A stretch of DNA of 19,992 bases from Podochytrium sp. JEL0797. Lineage: Eukaryota; Chytridiomycota; Chytridiomycetes; Chytridiales; Chytriomycetaceae. The notes beneath the pieces were generated by a model. The model was not told the DNA's origin. It saw nothing but the letters and a program-made list of their open reading frames with translations, and did no database searches. This document shows, in pieces, positions 18,481-19,992 of this stretch; position 1 is the first letter of the stretch; each line of letters begins with the position of its first letter. Made by a program: the position numbers and the translations under genes. Where the stretch lies: the NCBI GenBank assembly GCA_027596195.1, contig JADGJG010000437.1:1-19992 (forward strand), in the 5' to 3' direction.

Positions 18481-18713
18481 AACGCGTGAATTTCATCCCC
18501 AGCGCCATTATCTAGCATAAACAAATGAGATCAAGAGGTGCGGTGCGAAACGCTTGCGAGTATCAGCTTCAATTCGCGACTGACAAGAGGATAAAAAGGT
18601 GGGAATTGTGCGTAGGCTGTAAAAAGCGGAATTTTTGCGGACTATCGGATTGAGTCAGATTAATGAGTGTAATATTTGATTTATAGAATCCAACCACAGC
18701 AATGAACTCCCAT
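18481..18713. other. Intergenic region between convergent genes
   Basis: This is the 3' flank shared by the proline-rich gene (+) and the receptor gene (-). It contains another TGAGTCA at 18651-18657. No open frame or RNA gene is recognised. Confidence 0.4.
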
Positions 18714-18719
18714 TTTATT
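18714..18719 (-). terminator. AATAAA signal (minus) after the receptor gene
   Basis: TTTATT on the plus strand reads AATAAA on the minus strand, about 20 bp past the receptor stop. Confidence 0.5.
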
Positions 18720-18739
18720 AAAAGTGAGTTAATACGCAT

Positions 18740-19992
18740 TCAAAGGAAGGGGTATGTTGCTTGGAACGAACTTTTAACGGAAAATTGAGCGGCAAATTGA
18801 GATGCACGCGATTCGCTCGCCATCTCCACCTCCCACTCCTCGTTAAATCCTTCCCGGAATGTCCGAATGCGCACAACGGGTCCAAACTGCGATATTGTGG
18901 TTTCGGGAGTAATCATAAAACACCACACTTTCCCCAACGAGCGCAAGGAGACCCACCGTCGTTTATGCAACGATTGAATCTCCCCAATCACACTAAACCA
19001 TTCTGACCAACGCCACAGCAGTTTGTTCTGGCGAAAACGAAATGAGATCGGATTATTGTCAAGGAGGGTCCGAAGGACACGTTCACGGCCAAATTGTCCA
19101 CTCATCCGGAAAGAAACACTTGGGGTAAGACTCGGGGTAGCACTCAGAGCTCGACTGGCCCTTTTCGCGACTGCAACTGCCGCAGAGGACTTTCTCTTCA
19201 GCTTGGCACGTTCGTCTGGTGAGCTGTTGGTACTTTTGATGTCGGAACTAAAACCATCTACTACTGTCTCCGACGACTTTGGTCCCGCTCGTGCAGCAAG
19301 ACGAGCCCAGACTCTTGGAAAAATCATCATTACCAGCGTCATTGTACATATTACCCAGACACAGGCATCTTGCTTCATGGGGAAGTTGAAGTCCGGCTCT
19401 CCTCCTCCCATGATCATGGTCAATCCAAACGCAGACGCGGTTCCCAAAGCCACAAAAACCAACTGGTCTCCTTCATTGTACTCTCCGTGCGGTACCACTC
19501 TCAACGAGTAAATGCATCCACAAAGAACAGCAAACAGCCCAAGATTGAACACAAGAATAGCAGTTTCTATCGCACTGGAAGCACCCACTGATGTGCTGCA
19601 TGAGTAGAAAGAAATTCTTCCTTCAAACACCAGAGAAGAACCCGTTGACAGAGTTTTTGCAGCCGCAAGCAGAACACATTCAATCACAACCAAGACTGCA
19701 GCCACGATTCTCGAATTCATCACAAGCTGGTGAATTCTCGCTTTTCTGGAATCTTGAACGCCGCCAAAAAGATTCACAAGCACAATGGTTTTGGACAGCA
19801 CCGTGGAAACGACAAAGGAATATCCAACAAGAAGCAGAATGCGTTTGACATTGCAGTTCAGCAAATTTGGTTGCCACAAGCTGATGAGGGTAGATGCGTA
19901 TCCAAGCATGCAACCAATGGCCAGCGCTACCGGCTCAATGAGAGTTTTGTTCAAGGTGCGAGTCGCAGCGAGGCCAAATATCAAAACCATTC
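18740..19992 (-). CDS. Class C G-protein-coupled receptor (GABA-B/mGluR type), C-terminal part
   Basis: The frame runs open off the right edge, so the start, the extracellular ligand domain and helix 1 lie outside the window; the last ~416 codons are visible without an intron. Six hydrophobic segments can be assigned to helices 2-7, beginning LIEPVALAIGCMLGYAST. Then comes LNCNVKRILLLVGYSF, with Cys before helix 3 and the basic Lys/Arg pair, and SKTIVLVNLFGG at the helix 3 end, the class C pattern. The later helices are VVIECVLLAAA, ETAILVFNLGLFAVLCG, LVFVALGTASAFG and WVICTMTLVMMIFPRVW. The cytoplasmic tail is basic and Ser-rich. It ends in a segment (KRRWVSLRSLGKVWCFMI to SRASQFAAQF) loosely like a PH fold. 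Receptors of this class signal through heterotrimeric G proteins; the ligand is unknown. An ATG at 19988-19990 is probably internal. Confidence 0.8.
   Translation of the reverse strand, partial: MVLIFGLAATRTLNKTLIEPVALAIGCMLGYASTLISLWQPNLLNCNVKRILLLVGYSFVVSTVLSKTIVLVNLFGGVQDSRKARIHQLVMNSRIVAAVLVVIECVLLAAAKTLSTGSSLVFEGRISFYSCSTSVGASSAIETAILVFNLGLFAVLCGCIYSLRVVPHGEYNEGDQLVFVALGTASAFGLTMIMGGGEPDFNFPMKQDACVWVICTMTLVMMIFPRVWARLAARAGPKSSETVVDGFSSDIKSTNSSPDERAKLKRKSSAAVAVAKRASRALSATPSLTPSVSFRMSGQFGRERVLRTLLDNNPISFRFRQNKLLWRWSEWFSVIGEIQSLHKRRWVSLRSLGKVWCFMITPETTISQFGPVVRIRTFREGFNEEWEVEMASESRASQFAAQFSVKSSFQATYPFL

Overview
The window looks like nuclear DNA of a fungus, most likely an early-diverging zoosporic (chytrid-type) one. 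The genes are densely packed and interrupted by short GT-AG introns, mostly 46-79 bp, many with CTAAC/CTGAC-like branch sites. Several genes have AATAAA signals just after their stops. A class C (GABA-B/mGluR-type) seven-helix receptor argues against Ascomycota and Basidiomycota. The placement is an inference from gene content, because no marker gene is present.

Layout. Bases 1-1107 hold edge repeats and no convincing gene. From 1108 to 4451 there is a nine-exon KDZ-superfamily transposase whose spliced frame is open from start to stop (966 aa). It carries a proline-rich 32-aa repeat, a SWIM-like zinc cluster, other Cys/His clusters and an RNase H-fold core with candidate D/D/E residues. Bases 4453-6650 carry no gene but hold a cluster of degenerate GC-rich repeats with G-runs, followed by an AT-rich tract with a 33-bp repeat.

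From 6651 the window becomes an ordinary gene-dense region. Two convergent surface-protein genes come first: a six-cysteine, Ala/Gly-rich GPI-type protein (+), and a Cys-rich protein (-) built by duplication of an exon-bounded module. A short divergent promoter separates the second from mitochondrial acetylornithine aminotransferase (ARG8-like, +), which has a TGACTCA element 50 bp upstream of its start and an odd 330-bp third intron. A PA-TM-RING ubiquitin ligase (-) and an F-box gene (+) then share a 199-bp divergent promoter. A Gfo/Idh/MocA oxidoreductase (+) is followed after only 12 bp by a second membrane RING-H2 ligase (+). That gene has a second, diverged copy of its last exon downstream. 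The window ends with a proline-rich single-pass membrane protein (+) and the C-terminal part of the class C receptor (-, cut by the right edge).

Working together: the F-box protein and the two membrane RING-H2 proteins all point to ubiquitin ligation, within 5.7 kb. The aminotransferase serves arginine biosynthesis. The surface proteins, the single-pass protein and the receptor concern the cell surface. No operon-like pathway is apparent. All exon joins were made by hand from splice motifs and reading-frame continuity, and the joins of the main genes give totals divisible by three with no internal stop.
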